DNA of 64,000 bases from Adiantum capillus-veneris (GCA_014529385.2 CM043946.1:15021077-15085076); one strand, 5' to 3'; counted from the stretch's first letter, positions 22,401 to 34,575 are shown. Notes: generated from the letters alone by a model not told the origin. Numbers and translations: made by a program.

Positions 22401-25400
22401 ATTATATTAAGAATATTTGGGTGTTAAGGTCATCCACTTGTCGAACCTATAAGGCTATATCTTAAAGGTTATTCTTTCTCACAACTTGGAGTGACCATAA
22501 TAGGTTTTACATAGGGGTTTGGTTCCAAGGTCCACCACTTTTCCAAGCTAACTCTATTGAGTCATAGAGAGAAGCAAAGGTCCACCACTTGTCCAAGCTA
22601 GGGTCCATTGAAACATGGAGAGAAGGATGCTCCACCATTTGTCTAAGAAAGGCTCCATCAAAAAATGAAGAGAAGCAAGCTGCACCATGTCTCCAAGATG
22701 CTAGGATTCATCCGAATACCCTAAAACGAGGATATTTTGTACATGGAGGGTTTACATTCAAGGGCTACCACTTGTCCAAGCTATTATCGCTAGTAGCATG
22801 AGTGGTTTTATCTCAAGATTCACCACTTTTCCACTCTATGTCATTATATTAAGAATATGTGGGAGTTAAGGTCCACCACTTGTCCAACCTATAAGTCTAC
22901 ATCTTAAAGGTTATTCTTTCTTACCACTTGGAGTGACCATGATAGGTTTTACATGGGGATTTGATTCCAAGCTCCACCACTTGTCCAAGCTAACTCTATT
23001 GAAACAGAGAGAGAAGCAAAGGTCCACCACTTGTCCAAGCTAGGCTCCATTGAAACGTGGAGAGAAGGATGCTCCACCATTTGTCCAAGATAGGATCGCT
23101 AGTAGCATGAGTGGTTTTATCTCAAGATTCACCACTTTTCCACTCTATGTCATTATATTAAGAATATGTGGGAGTTAAGGTCCACCACTTGTCCAACCTA
23201 TAAGGTTATTCTTTCTTACCACTTGGAGTGACCATGATAGGTTTTACATGGGGATTTGATTCCAAGCTCCACCACTTGTCCAAGCTAACTCTATTGAAAC
23301 AGAGAGAGAAGCAAAGGTCCACCACTTGTCCAAGCTAGGCTCCATTGAAACGTGGAGAGAAGGATGCTCCACCATTTGTCCAAGATGGGGGTTTTACATT
23401 CAAGGTCCGCCACTTGTCCAACCTATTATCGCTAGTAGCATGAGTGGTTTGCTATCAAGATTCACCACTTTTCCACTCTATGCCATTATATTAGGAATAT
23501 CTGGGTGTTAAGGTCCACCACTTGTCCAACCTGTAAGGATATATCATTACGGTTATTCTTTCTCACCACTTGGAGTGACCATGATAGGTTTCACATGGGG
23601 GTTTGGTTCCAAGGTCCACCACTTGTCCAAGCTAACTCTATTGAAACATAGAGAGAAACAAAGGTCCACCACTTGTCCAAGCTAGGCTCTATTGAAACAT
23701 GGAGAGAATGACGCTCCACCATTTATCGAAGCTAAGTCTATTGATACATGGGGGATTTACATTCAATGTCCACTACTTGTCCAAGCTATTATCGCTAGTA
23801 GCATGAGTGATTTTGTCTCAAGATTCACCACTTTTTCACTCTATGTCATTATATTAAGAATATTTGGGTGTTAAGGTCCACCACTTGTCCAACCTATAAG
23901 GCTATATCTTAAAGGTTATTCCAACTCACCACTTGGAGTGACGATGATAGGTTTTACATGGGGGTTTGGTTCAAAGGTCTACCACTTGTCCAAGCTAACT
24001 CTATTGAGTCATAGAGAGAAGCAAAGGTCCACCACGTGTCCAAGCTAGGCTCCATTGAAACATGGAGAGAAGGATGCTCCACCATTTGTCCAAGATAGGC
24101 TCCATCAAAAAATGAAGAGAAGCAAGCTGCACCATGTCTCCAAGATGCTAGGAATAATCGAAATACCTTAAAACCATGATATTTTGTACATGGGGGGTTT
24201 ACATTCAAGGGCCACCACTTGTCCAAGCTATTATCGCTAGTAGCATGAGTGGTTTTATCTCAAGATTCACCACTTTTCCACTCTATGTCATTATATTAAG
24301 AATATGTGGGTGTTAAGGTCCACCACTTGTCCAACCTATAAGTCTACATCTTAAAGGTTATTCTTTCTTACCACTTGGAGTAACCTTCATAGGTTTTACA
24401 TGGGGATTTGATTCCAAGCTCCACCACTTGTCCAAGCTAACTCTATTGAAACAGAGAGAGAAGCAAAGGTCCACCACGTGTCCAAGCTAGGCTCCATTGA
24501 AACGTGGAGAGAAGGATACTCCACCATTTGTCCAAGATAGGCTCCATTGAAACATGACGAGAAGCAAGCTGCACCATCTCTCCAAGATGCTAAACTCCAT
24601 CGAAAAACATTAAACCCACGATATGTCGTAGATGAGGGGTTTACATTCAAGGTCCAACACTTGTCCAAGCTATTATCGCTAGTAGCATGAGTGGTTTTGT
24701 CTCAAGATTCACCAGTTTTCCACTCTATGTCATTATATTAAGAATATGTGGGTGCTAAGGTTCACCACTTGTCCAACCTATAAGTCTATATCTTAAAGGT
24801 TATTCTTTCTTACCACTTGTAGTGACCATGATAGGTTTTACATGGGGTTATATTTTAGATGGTTTTTTTTCTCACAACTTGAACTACCCATGATATGTTT
24901 TACATGGGAGTTTTGTTTCAATGTCCGCCACTTGTCCAAGCTAACTCTATTGAAACAGAGAGAGAAGCAAAGGTCCACCACTTGTCCAAGCTAGGCTCCA
25001 TTGAAACATGGAGAGAAGGATGCTCCACCATTTGTCCAAGATAGGCTCCATTGAAACATGACGAGAAGCAAGCTGCACCATCTCTCTAAGATGCTAGGCT
25101 CCATCAAAAAACATTAAACCCACGATATGTCGTAGATGAGGGGTTTACATTCAAGGTCCAACACTTGTCCACGCTATTATTGGTAGTAGCGTGAGTTGTT
25201 TGGTCTCAAGATTCACCACTTTTCCACTCTATGTCATTATATTAAGAATATGTGGATGTTAAGGTCCACCACTTGTCCAACCTGTAAGGCTACATCTTCA
25301 AGGTTATTCTTTCTTACCACTTGGAGTGACCATGATAGGTTTTACATGGGGGTTTGGTTCCAAGGTCCACCACTTGTCCAAGCTAACTCTATTGAAACAG

Positions 25401-26450
25401 AGAGAGAAGCAAAGGTCCACCACTTGTCCAAGCTAGGCTCCATTGAAACATGGAGAGAAGGATGCTCCACCATTTGTCAAACATAGGCTCCATTGAAACG
25501 TGACGAGAAGCAAGCTGCACCATGTCTCCAAGATGCTAGGCTCCATCGAAAACATTAAACCCACCATATTTCGTAGATGAGGGGTTTACATTCAAGGTCC
25601 AACACTTGTCCAAGATATTATCACTAATAGCATGGTTTGGTCTCAAGATTCACCAGTTTTCCACTCTATGTCATTACATTAAGAATATCTTGGTGTTAAG
25701 GTCTACCACTTGTCCAACCTATAAGGCTATATCTTAAATGATATTTTTTCTCACCACTTGGAATGTTCATGATATGTTTTACATGGGGTTTTGTTCCAAG
25801 GTTCACCACTTGTCCAAGCTATATCTATTACATATATATTATACTTACAATATTCAACTAGATTTCCTACCTATCATGTCCAGTAGCATGGATGCTCTAG
25901 CTTTAAGGTCCACCACTTGTCCAACCTATACTCTCTTTTGTAAGGGAGATCTCGCTATAAATTCAAAACCTTCCCGCCTAAATTTTAAATTCAAAATCTG
26001 ATCGCCTAAATTTAAAATATCCCTCCCAAATTTTAAACATCCCGCCTAAATTTTAAAATATCCCGCTCAAATTTTAAAATTCAAACTTTTTTATAAAAAT
26101 TTAAATTTTACCAGTTAAATTTAAAATATTCCACACGAAATTGATTTTAAATTCAAGTTTACCACAAAAAGATATCATTATACCACCTAAATTCAAATAT
26201 GCAAATCTCAAATCATTATATTGTACATAAATTCAAACAAATTCAAATTAACAAGCCTAAACTGATATTAGTTTGCATAGATATGAATTTATCACACCTA
26301 AATTATGTCACCATGTTAGAGAGAGTTGTTAGAGAATTTGAACAAGGTCCACCACTTGTCCAACCTAGATACCAAGAAGGATTGAGTGTACAAGGTATTG
26401 TTTGGAGGTCCTTATAGTCCACTGGTCTCAAGGTCCACCACTTGTGGTAA
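16500..26450 (-). repeat. Tandem array C, ~442-bp higher-order repeat, about 20 copies
   Basis: The plus strand reads GGTCCACCACTTGTCC throughout. Each block contains about four 50-bp units followed by three longer spacer modules (GGGGTTTACATTCAAGG, CTCTATGTCATTATATTAAG, TACATGGGGGTTTGGTTCC). The last landmark recurs near 17,089, 17,530, 17,970, 18,410, 18,850 and on, at about 442 bp. Some blocks are shortened to about 360 bp (for example near 19.3-19.65 and 20.1-20.45 kb) by loss of one internal segment, and one is about 295 bp near 23.1 kb. Regularity fades at 25.8 kb; isolated units persist at 26,345 and 26,430. The strand sign follows the core as written for array A. A 90-codon ORF repeats every 442 bp as a by-product. 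Confidence 0.95.
25940..26330. repeat. A+T-rich short-motif repeat
   Basis: Six to eight imperfect copies of a 20-25-bp motif around CCCGCCTAAATTTTAAAAT. It has no coding content and marks the edge where array C stops being regular. Confidence 0.6.
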
Positions 26451-26859
26451 TGGTCACCAAAAAGTGTATATATTCATCCAAAGCAATACACATATTTTTG
26501 GTCTACATGTCCTAGTTTCAACCATTTATGTCCATTAGGTGTATCACTAAACAACACTACTATTTTTTAGAAACATAAGTTACAATCATATCTACAAATG
26601 GATTAGAGGAAAATCAGCTCAGCATACATCCAAAACTCGCTACAAGAATCGACTTTAACAGATCATGCAAGTAAGTCTTCCATTCAAGTTTACTAGCATT
26701 ACAATGTGTTAGTTATTTGTGATATTTATGTATGTATATATACTATGTGTGCATATCGTAATTAAGTGTAATTGTGTATCTGCATTATGTATGAGTATTA
26801 CAATGAAATAACACAAATATACATACATACACATAGATAACACAGACGCACACATACAT
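26451..26859. other. Unassigned A+T-rich stretch
   Basis: No gene, repeat array or element end recognised. Confidence 0.5.
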
Positions 26860-26896
26860 GAGCATGTATTTTCAAGAGAGAGATAGCAAGATACAG

Positions 26897-26951
<55 letters not shown>

Positions 26952-27240
26952 CCTGTTTTCTAGAGAGAGGAGAGAGAGAAAGATAACAGATTTCACTGTG
27001 TTTATGTGTGTGGAAGAGAGGAAGATGATGTATGGGAATATGTGCACGTATTTTCAAGAGAGAGACAACAAGATAACAGATTTCACTGTGGTTATGTATG
27101 TGGAAGTGAGGAAGACGATGTGTGGGAATATGTGCATGTATTTTCAAGAGAGAGACAACAAGATAACAGATTTCACTGTGGTTATGTATGTGGAAGAGAG
27201 GAAGACGATGTGTGGGAATATGTGTATGTGTGCGGGGATA
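26860..27240. repeat. 90-bp minisatellite with embedded GATA/GA microsatellite
   Basis: Three copies of a 90-bp unit, with AGATAACAGATTTCACTGTG at 26,981, 27,071 and 27,161. A partial fourth copy near 26,860-26,895 is separated by (GATA)n and (GA)n at 26,896-26,947. Since 90 is a multiple of three, an ORF runs through all copies (26,998-27,393) with a 30-residue repeat. I regard this as a consequence of the period rather than a gene. Confidence 0.85.
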
Positions 27241-27770
27241 TTTTTAAACTACGTATCTCTGTCTTTTGACGAGAGAGTGTGTGTGCAAGAAGAGTTACAG
27301 AGAACCATCTTCTCTATATGGAGAAAGACAGAGAGTGAGAGAGAGAGAAATACCTGTTTTTTCTCTATTCGTGAGGTGTGCAATGTCTCTTGAGAAGAAG
27401 CTATGCCCGATCCTGCTCTTCTGGAAAGCGTTGCGTACGCTGCTGTTTCTTTATCTTGTGCGCAAAATTTCAATCCTGTGTGCTCCACCTGTTTGTTGTG
27501 TACGATGTCGGGCTTGCTCCTCTACGTGCGCGTATACTCCAACTGTGTGCGATCTGTGTGCGCTTTTTGTGTGTTTGCTGCTCGCCTGCTTTCTCTGTGT
27601 GCGTTGCTCGTGCGCTCTCTCTGTTCCTAATCTTGATAGGGTTTATTAGAATGCCACGTATGCTACAAGTCCATGTTTTATCATAGGATTAAAAAAAACA
27701 AAAGCAATATAAAACATTAACCAATTCACACAGACAAAATTAAAGAAATCATGGTTGAAAATATGCAAAA
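27241..27770. other. Unassigned stretch with overlapping short ORFs
   Basis: A G+C-richer patch at 27,400-27,630 has overlapping ORFs in all three plus frames, Cys- and Leu-rich, with no recognisable domain. No element ends seen. Confidence 0.35.
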
Positions 27771-27965
27771 CATGCGTAACTCTATACTGCCGCCCCTTGA
27801 CCCCGCCCGGAACAATATCCCAAAACCAGCCTCCCAAGCCCCGCCATCGAGAGCGCTATATTCCACATCCCCATCAAGAGCGCTACCCCCAAACCTCACG
27901 TGGAAGCGCTGCCTTGTCACCCCATTGTGGCATTGCCCTAAGACCCCGCATCTGGAGTGCTAAAT
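27771..27965. repeat. GC-rich patch with repeated AGCGCT motif
   Basis: Abrupt rise in G+C in otherwise A+T-rich DNA. The hexamer AGCGCT and relatives (GAGAGCGCTA, AAGAGCGCTA, GAAGCGCTG) recur about every 30-35 bases. It could be a fragment of an LTR or of a MULE-type end, but I see no terminus. Confidence 0.4.
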
Positions 27966-28500
27966 GGGAACATTCTTCATTAGTGAAATTTTGAACATAA
28001 ATTTATTTAGAATATACTTAAATATAATACAAATATTAACATATTAACTATACTACTAATTTACTATAGCAGTTCTAGATTATGTCCCATACTATATTTA
28101 AGGTGCCAAAGGTTTGGCCTTATGGTCCTAGATTTAGCCAAGTGGTCAACACATATAGGACCAAGTGCACACTGTGCCACAAAACTTGGCCACCACTTCA
28201 CTTGCCAAAGTTTAGGCCACATGGTCAATCCTAAGTTTCCAATGTTCTTATTATGTCACCTTTTGCCTCGTGGAAAACCTAGGCTTGTTTTCACATACTC
28301 AGGCACTTCAAGCCATAATAAATTTTCATTACTCTTCAACCCTTTTTTCAAGTCTTTGAAAAAACGTTGTTTAAGGCCACCCTAAACCATTTTCATTTAG
28401 GGGTGTCTAAAACTAGCTTTTTGGCAATTCGAGAAGAAAATGGTCAAAGTTTTATACTTAGTTTTAACCACTTGACCAATTCAATATTGGAAAGCAAGGT
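27966..28500. other. Unassigned spacer
   Basis: Mostly A+T-rich. It contains loose 'gccaagtggtcaa'-like echoes of the repeat core near 28,135-28,230, too diverged to place. Confidence 0.4.
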
Positions 28501-28519
28501 CTTGTAATACTTTTCTTTG

Positions 28520-30010
28520 GACATCACACATTAAAACTAGGTCCCTCACTTGTCCAAGCTATGCTCTAATACAATAAAGGGCTTTTGGTTTCAAGATGCA
28601 CCACTTTCCCAACCTTGATTCCATTAAAGAAGCTAGCTCTACTTAGACATTTAATAGCAAGGTCCTGTAGCAGTTCACATTGAACATTTTCCATGGCAGC
28701 TAGGTCCACCACTTATCTAAGCTATGCTCTAATACAGTAAGGGGGTTTTGGTTTCAAGATCCACCACTTGTCCAAACTTGATTTGGGAAGCAAGGTCCTA
28801 TAATAGTTTGCTTTGGACATTCACCATTACAACTAAGTCCACCACTTCTCCAAGCTATGTTCTAATACACTAAGGAGGTTTTGGTTTGAAGGAGAACCAC
28901 TTGTACGACTTTGTTTTTGGAAGTAAGGTCTTTACATAGTTCACCTTGGACCTTGGACATTGGATACTACAACTAAGCCCACCACTTGTCCAAGCTATCC
29001 TCTATATATAGCCAAAGGGTTTGGGTTTCAAGATTCACCACTTTTCCAACCTTTCTTCCATTAAAGAAAGGAGGGGCATTATAACTAGGTCCACCAATTG
29101 TCCAAGATATGCTCTGATATAGAAAGGGGATTTTGGTTTCAATCCACCACGTGTTCAACTTGCAAGACTCAAGGGATACTTGGACATTGGAAAGCATAGT
29201 CCTATAGTAGTTGATAGGTGGCAGTGGGTATAACAACTAGGTCCAACCTATGCTCTCATATAGCAAAGAGGCTTTGGTTTCAAGGTCCACCACTTGTCCA
29301 ACCTTGCTTCCATTAAAGAAATGAGGGGCTACGTAAACATTGGCAAGCAAGGTAGAAAGGTCCTAAGGTATTTCACCTTGGATATTGGGCATTATAACTA
29401 GGTCCACCACTTGTCAAAGCTATGCTCTGATATAGAAAGGGGATTTTCGTTTCAAGGTCCACCACGTGTTCAACCTTGCAAGACTCAAGGGATACTTGGA
29501 CATTGGAAAGCATAGTCCTATAGTAGTTGATAGGTGGCAGTGGGTATTACAACTAGGTCCAACCTATGCTCTCATATAGCAAAGAGGCTTTGGTTTCAAG
29601 GTCCACCACTTGTCCAACCTTGCTTCCATTAAAGAAATGAGGGGCTACGTAAACATTGGCAAGCAAGGTAGCAAGGTCCTAAGGTATTTCACCTTGGATA
29701 TTGGGCATTATAACTAGGTCCACCACTTGTCCAAGCTATGCTCTGATATAGAAAGGGGATTTTGTTTCAAGGTCCACCACGTGTTCAACCTTGAAAGCCT
29801 CAAGGGATACTTGGACATTGGAAAGCATAGTCCTATAGTAGTTGATAGGTGGCAGTGGGTATTACAACTAGGTCCACCACTTGTCCAACCTATGCTCTAT
29901 ATAGCAAGAGCTTTGGTTTCAAGATCCACCATAATTTCCAACCTTGCTTCCATTAATATAGCAAGGAGGATTTGGTCTCAAGGTTCACCACTTGTCCAAC
30001 CTATGCAAAC
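28520..30010 (-). repeat. Tandem array D, ~316-bp variant of the same repeat
   Basis: The plus strand carries GGTCCACCACTTGTCC units in the orientation of array C but with different spacers (CTTTGGTTTCAAGGTCC, GATAGGTGGCAGTGGGTAT, TTGGACATTGGAAAGCA). The landmark TGCTCTCATATAGCAAAGAGG recurs at about 29,251 and 29,567, giving a period near 316 bp, with two to three regular copies and degraded ones on the left. It ends directly upstream of the DUF7869-type gene. Confidence 0.9.
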
Positions 30011-30096
30011 CTTTTCCATGTTGTAGCATGATTTTTTGTTTGAAGAGTATTTTTCTATAACTATGGATTTAACAATGTAATCTTTTTCACTTACAG

Positions 30097-33000
30097 GATG
30101 GACTTTGAATCTGGGGAGAAAGTACATATGATACTTGACAATGAAATGTTGGTATTGTTGTGTGTGTAGAACAGATCCAGATTCCACTTGTGGTGGTACA
30201 AAGATAGGGCAAGGAAATGTCTCCATACTAGTGGAGGAATGCTTGAAGGATGTGGTCCTACCTTTTCCTACAATGGATACTTCATCTCTCCAAGGCTCAT
30301 TATGGAGTGTTGTTCGATGGTCAAAGCTTCTTTTGCAATCTTTTGTATTAAATGGGAACTTAATTGATCCACAGGAAAGCTACAATGGTGATGAAGAACA
30401 TGATCATTCTGATCCTCTAGTTACAGATGCAATACCTATGACAAGCCCAGAATTTGAAGCAATGATTCGAGAGTCTTGGAGAAATCAGAGGGTCCTTTTA
30501 AAAGATGACACAATGATGCAAACCATGAATGAAGGGACCATCTTATATGTATTTCCACATGATTATGTCAACTTTCAGGAACTTGGTCCTGATTGTGTGG
30601 GTGTGGGTATTGAAAGAGAAAATGCAAGCATTGATGATGTGGTTGAAGTGGGTAGCATCACTTTGCTAAAGTGGCCCATCAAGCAGACAACAATGTTGAA
30701 TGGGAGCCCATTACAACGATTTGTTCCTGTTGATGGCATGCATGCTACATATGAGGATGTATCCAACGATGACAATGTTGGAAAAAAACTTGATGGGAGT
30801 AATGTTGTCCAGTTGTCAAGGAAGAGACGATACACTTTCATGAACAGGACTCAAAAATCAAAAGCAGCACCAGCTTCGACTTTTTACCTTTCAAACAAAT
30901 CAATTCAAAGGGTATCATGCATTGATTGTTGTGCACAAAAATGTTGCCAGTTTGCAGATCGTGATATGGTGACAAGGTTACGACAACATTTTGGGGAGAG
31001 TCTCAAAAATCACGCACTAATTATGTTTATGATGTTCTTTCTATATGTTATCAGAAAGATGAGAAGTCACGATACCAATTCAGGCTAAATGGCTCTATTG
31101 TTTGTTGTAGAGCATGGTATGAGCTACATGGAATACCAAAGACATCATTTTATCGATACAAGGAGAACTTTGAAAATGGTGTGCGCCAATATGTACATGG
31201 GAACACATGTACATTGAGAAGGGGACTTCAACATACTAGTTTAGCAAGAGCACTACTAAATGAGTTTGTGGAAAACAACTCTGAGAAGATGCCACATAGA
31301 AGTAGAACACTGCTAGATGGCTCAAGAGAGACTCAATTGGTGATTCCATCAACATACAAACAAGTGGATATTTTATGTGAAATCAACACGACACTTGACC
31401 AAATGGGCTATGAGAAGAAGCTATCCCAATTTCTTTTGGTAGAATTTGGAACAAAGAGTACCCACATGTCACTTTAACAAAGACGAGTGAGTTCTCTAAG
31501 TGCAATATTTGTAGCTCAATCAAGGCAAGGTTAGAAGCTAAACCTTCTCTTGAAGAGAGAGCTCTTCTCTTGAGGGAGAGAGAAGTTCACATGGCACAAC
31601 AAAAGAGTTGCAGAAGCCTATATTATGCATGGCGCACGTATTCAGAAACTCAACCACAAAAATATGTATGCATAATCCATGATAAGATGGATCAAAAGAA
31701 GACTGCCATTCCTAGATTACGCATTGTTCCCAAGGGTGTGGATTCAGGATATAATCTGCAGGTGGCATTGATTGGCATGATCACTCATGGACATGGAGAA
31801 GGTCATTACGGACACTTTGTCTTGAATGGTTTGTGGCCAGCTGATCCAAATCTTACAATTGGCTCAATTGCTAATTGTTTACATAACCTAGAGAGGATAG
31901 ATAAGCATCCTCTTGGTGATCTAGTAACAAATGGACTTCCAAGGAGCAATATTTCACTACTACATGCTTTGAACTCAAGGGATGCTTTGGACTACCATAA
32001 CTTGAGTGATGGAAAAGAGCCCATTGTGCAGTCGTCAGAAATTGCAGAAGAGGAATTGGGGTCAACATTTCGCACATTGTCGGAGAACTTGTTGCTACAA
32101 TTGGATAATTGTGCAGGGGAAAACAAAAATTGATACTTATTTGCCTATTTGTCAATGCTTGTTGCAAGGGGTGTTTTCAAAACCATCCAGCTGGGATTTT
32201 TAATGGTTGGGCATACACATGAGGACATAGACACCATGTTTAGTAGGTCTTCAGAGAAGCTAAGAGTTACACAAACCTATACTTTGCCACATTTGATGGA
32301 TACATTACAAAACAGCTCATCTTCATCTCCAGCTCCATTTTTTCTCACAAAGATCCCCGATTTCAAGCAATATTGTGATGGCTATCTTTGTGATGGACAA
32401 GACATACTTGTTGGACATTCCAAACCGCTTCAGTTCAGGTTCTTTATGCAGGATGAGACACCAATGATGCAATATAAGGCACATGTAGGTGTATCAAGTT
32501 GGAGTGGAAGTATTCCCGTTTGGAAAACAGACACAGAAGGCAAGCCAATGTTACCACATGGAGATCCACCTCTAGTACAAATGGCGGAGTATGTCAAGGC
32601 CCACGAAGAAGTCATTTTGGGGCTAAAGAACTATATAAAATTTTGAAAACATTTAGGGAATGGTTCAAGTATTCCGCGATATTATAGACCCGTGATAGAT
32701 TATTGGAGTACGGTAATTGAAGAGATTGGAAAAGCAATCATATCAGAGGGAGTCTTGTATGAAATGTTTTGGCCAAAAACTCAAGAATATTCTCACCTAC
32801 AAAGCACTACAATGAATTTGCAACAAGGAGCAGAAAGATTCCTAGGCCTTGAAGAGTTGAACGATCATTTTTGTGGGCCTCAACGAGATAGGCCAAGGGA
32901 AGAGTTTGAACCTATGTCTGATGTGCACCAAGGTGACTTTCTTATGCTTGTTCCGAGTGACACAAAAATCTATCCAGTGTGGCTTGCAATGGCTTTATCT

Positions 33001-33321
33001 GACATTGATAATGAGCCTACATCACCAAACTACAGAAAAATCTTGATTCAATATTGGGCACCTTGCGTGAGAAAAAGTGGGATGACAGATACTCAAGCTT
33101 ACAATAATTGTTGGAAGGGTTATTGGGCTGTCAACTATAAGGACCCACAAGTGTGGGAAACTGTAGATGCAATTGTTTGGTCCTAGAGACCCAACAAAGA
33201 AGGACCATTTTCTAGAATAAAGATTCCAGAAAGGCATGCTATAAAAGCCAAAGAAGGCCTCACTCGTGCACATCAACCACACTTGGATCAAAGTTCAGAT
33301 ATGGTATCAAATGTGGAGTAG
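30097..33321 (+). pseudogene. DUF7869-type protein, degenerate (putative transposase-like)
   Basis: An acceptor (TTTTTCACTTACAG, AG at 30095-30096) precedes the first open sequence, so an upstream exon is likely. Coding then passes through three frames: to about 31,040, to about 31,470, and to the end, with in-frame stops at 32131-32133, 32644-32646 and 33184-33186 before the final TAG at 33319-33321. In order: acidic N-terminus; Cys-rich CIDCCAQKCCQF; a segment ending FYRYKENFENGV; FSKCNICSSIKARLE; the core IIHDKMDQKKTAIPRLR; LLQLDNCAGENKN; and FLMVGHTHEDIDTMFSR. The last three are the hallmark of DUF7869-containing proteins, probably an RNase H-like fold, common in repetitive families of oomycetes and seed-free plants. 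No active function is established for the family. This copy is dead. Confidence 0.75.
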
Positions 33322-33600
33322 AATTATGTGGAGCTTCTATTGTGACTATACTAGTCAGTTTGTAAACAAAATCTTCTTTGTATCTTCCTTTGTTTTATGT
33401 AATTTATAGTTATTATTCAAATCCATGTGTTGTACATCCTCTTGACTTTTGGTGTTTATCAACACCACAATCCTATGAGATTTTCACTTTATTTACTAAC
33501 CACACACCTCAATTTTTCCCACTTTAAGTGGAAAATTCCCAAATTACATGAATTTAGTCGATTTGGAGATTCCCATAATGTGAGATTTTTACCAAAATAC
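33322..33600. other. Spacer between DUF7869-type gene and gypsy element
   Basis: 3' flank of the DUF7869-type gene. The left end of the gypsy element is not marked by an LTR, so the exact boundary is unknown. Confidence 0.4.
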
Positions 33601-33609
33601 CTAATATGG

Positions 33610-34575
33610 TCTTGTAGGTGATGTTGAAGAGCCATTTGTTGCCTTGATTGACCATGGTTAGAAATAAACATAATGTAAAAGAGTCTCTACAACAAGTGCA
33701 AATGGCCGATGGACACAGATCATGGTTGGATGGTAAAAGTGGCAAACAATTCATCTCGTGAATTGTATGCAGAATGTCCAGGTGTGAAGGTGACAATAGG
33801 TGATGTAAATATTGACCAAAACTTCTTTGTATAGGATACATCTTCATATCATATCATCCTTGGATAACCCTATATTGTGGGAGTTTGAATGGAAACAAAG
33901 GTAATGGACGATGGTTCAAAATATGCTAGGACATGTAGCAAAGATGGTAAACGTGCTGTCCAATTTCTCATAGTTTTTGTGAACCATGAAAGAAATCGTG
34001 ACAACCTCACAGAACATCCTCTACCAAAGGTGAGCAAAGAGTTTCATGACCATAGGAAAATGATGGGTTTTGGCCAAGTACCATTGTAAAGAGGGATTGC
34101 AGTGGTACAGAAAGAAAAAGGGTCTCGCTTGATCCAAAAATAGGTGAAACTTTCTCAACGCGCTCCTTGGTAACAAGGAATGGATCACTATGTTTTACAA
34201 AACTTGAATATTTGAAGAGATGTGAGAGGCAATATGTACATAATGTACAAATGGGCATGAAAGAGAGTGAGTTGCTAGAGCCTACTAAAAATGTTTTGTG
34301 TTTGTGTGAACAAGTTTCTTTTGTAGATACTATTATGGGTGATCTTGATGCTATAATGGGGTCTAGTCTGCATCTTGAAAATGAAGTTGTGGAAGTCTGC
34401 TCTATGGAAATGTATCAAGTAATAGAAGCTTTTAAAGAAAACCAAACAACTGGCCCAGAAGTCCATGTTGAAACCAAATACAAGAGTGTAGCAAAGAAGG
34501 TGAAACTAGTAGCTTCACCCTTACCACCCAACAATAGGGAAAAGATTGAGCAAGCTTCTTTGCAACCAAGTTTAA
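33610..34575 (+). pseudogene. Gypsy protease and linker remnant
   Basis: The active site reads ALIDHG, then TAG, then EINIM (Asp codon 33650-33652), where functional relatives have D-S/T-G-S. It continues through YHIILG and an open part from 33,889 (METKVMDDGSKYARTCS) to a CVNHERNRDN-like block. The second open stretch, from 34,167, is the linker, whose last codons before the insertion read EQASLQPSL. Several stops interrupt the first part. Confidence 0.65.

Noticed and set aside
17080..24668. Series of 90-codon minus-strand ORFs with nearly the same protein every 442 bp
   Set aside because: They follow the higher-order repeat exactly and read different 50-bp units in different frames. The shared sequence reflects DNA amplification rather than protein selection.
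16500..26450. CRISPR-like array of regularly spaced repeats
   Set aside because: Units are diverged, spacers are themselves repeated, no cas genes are present and the context is a plant nuclear genome.
16500..26450. Centromeric satellite
   Set aside because: Period, mixed orientation, presence in introns and frequent block-length changes do not look like a centromeric monomer array. No CENP-B-like box was seen.
30135..31088. A complete 317-residue protein
   Set aside because: The start is a TTG shortly after a stop, and the similarity-like sequence continues in other frames on both sides. It is a fragment of the DUF7869-type pseudogene.
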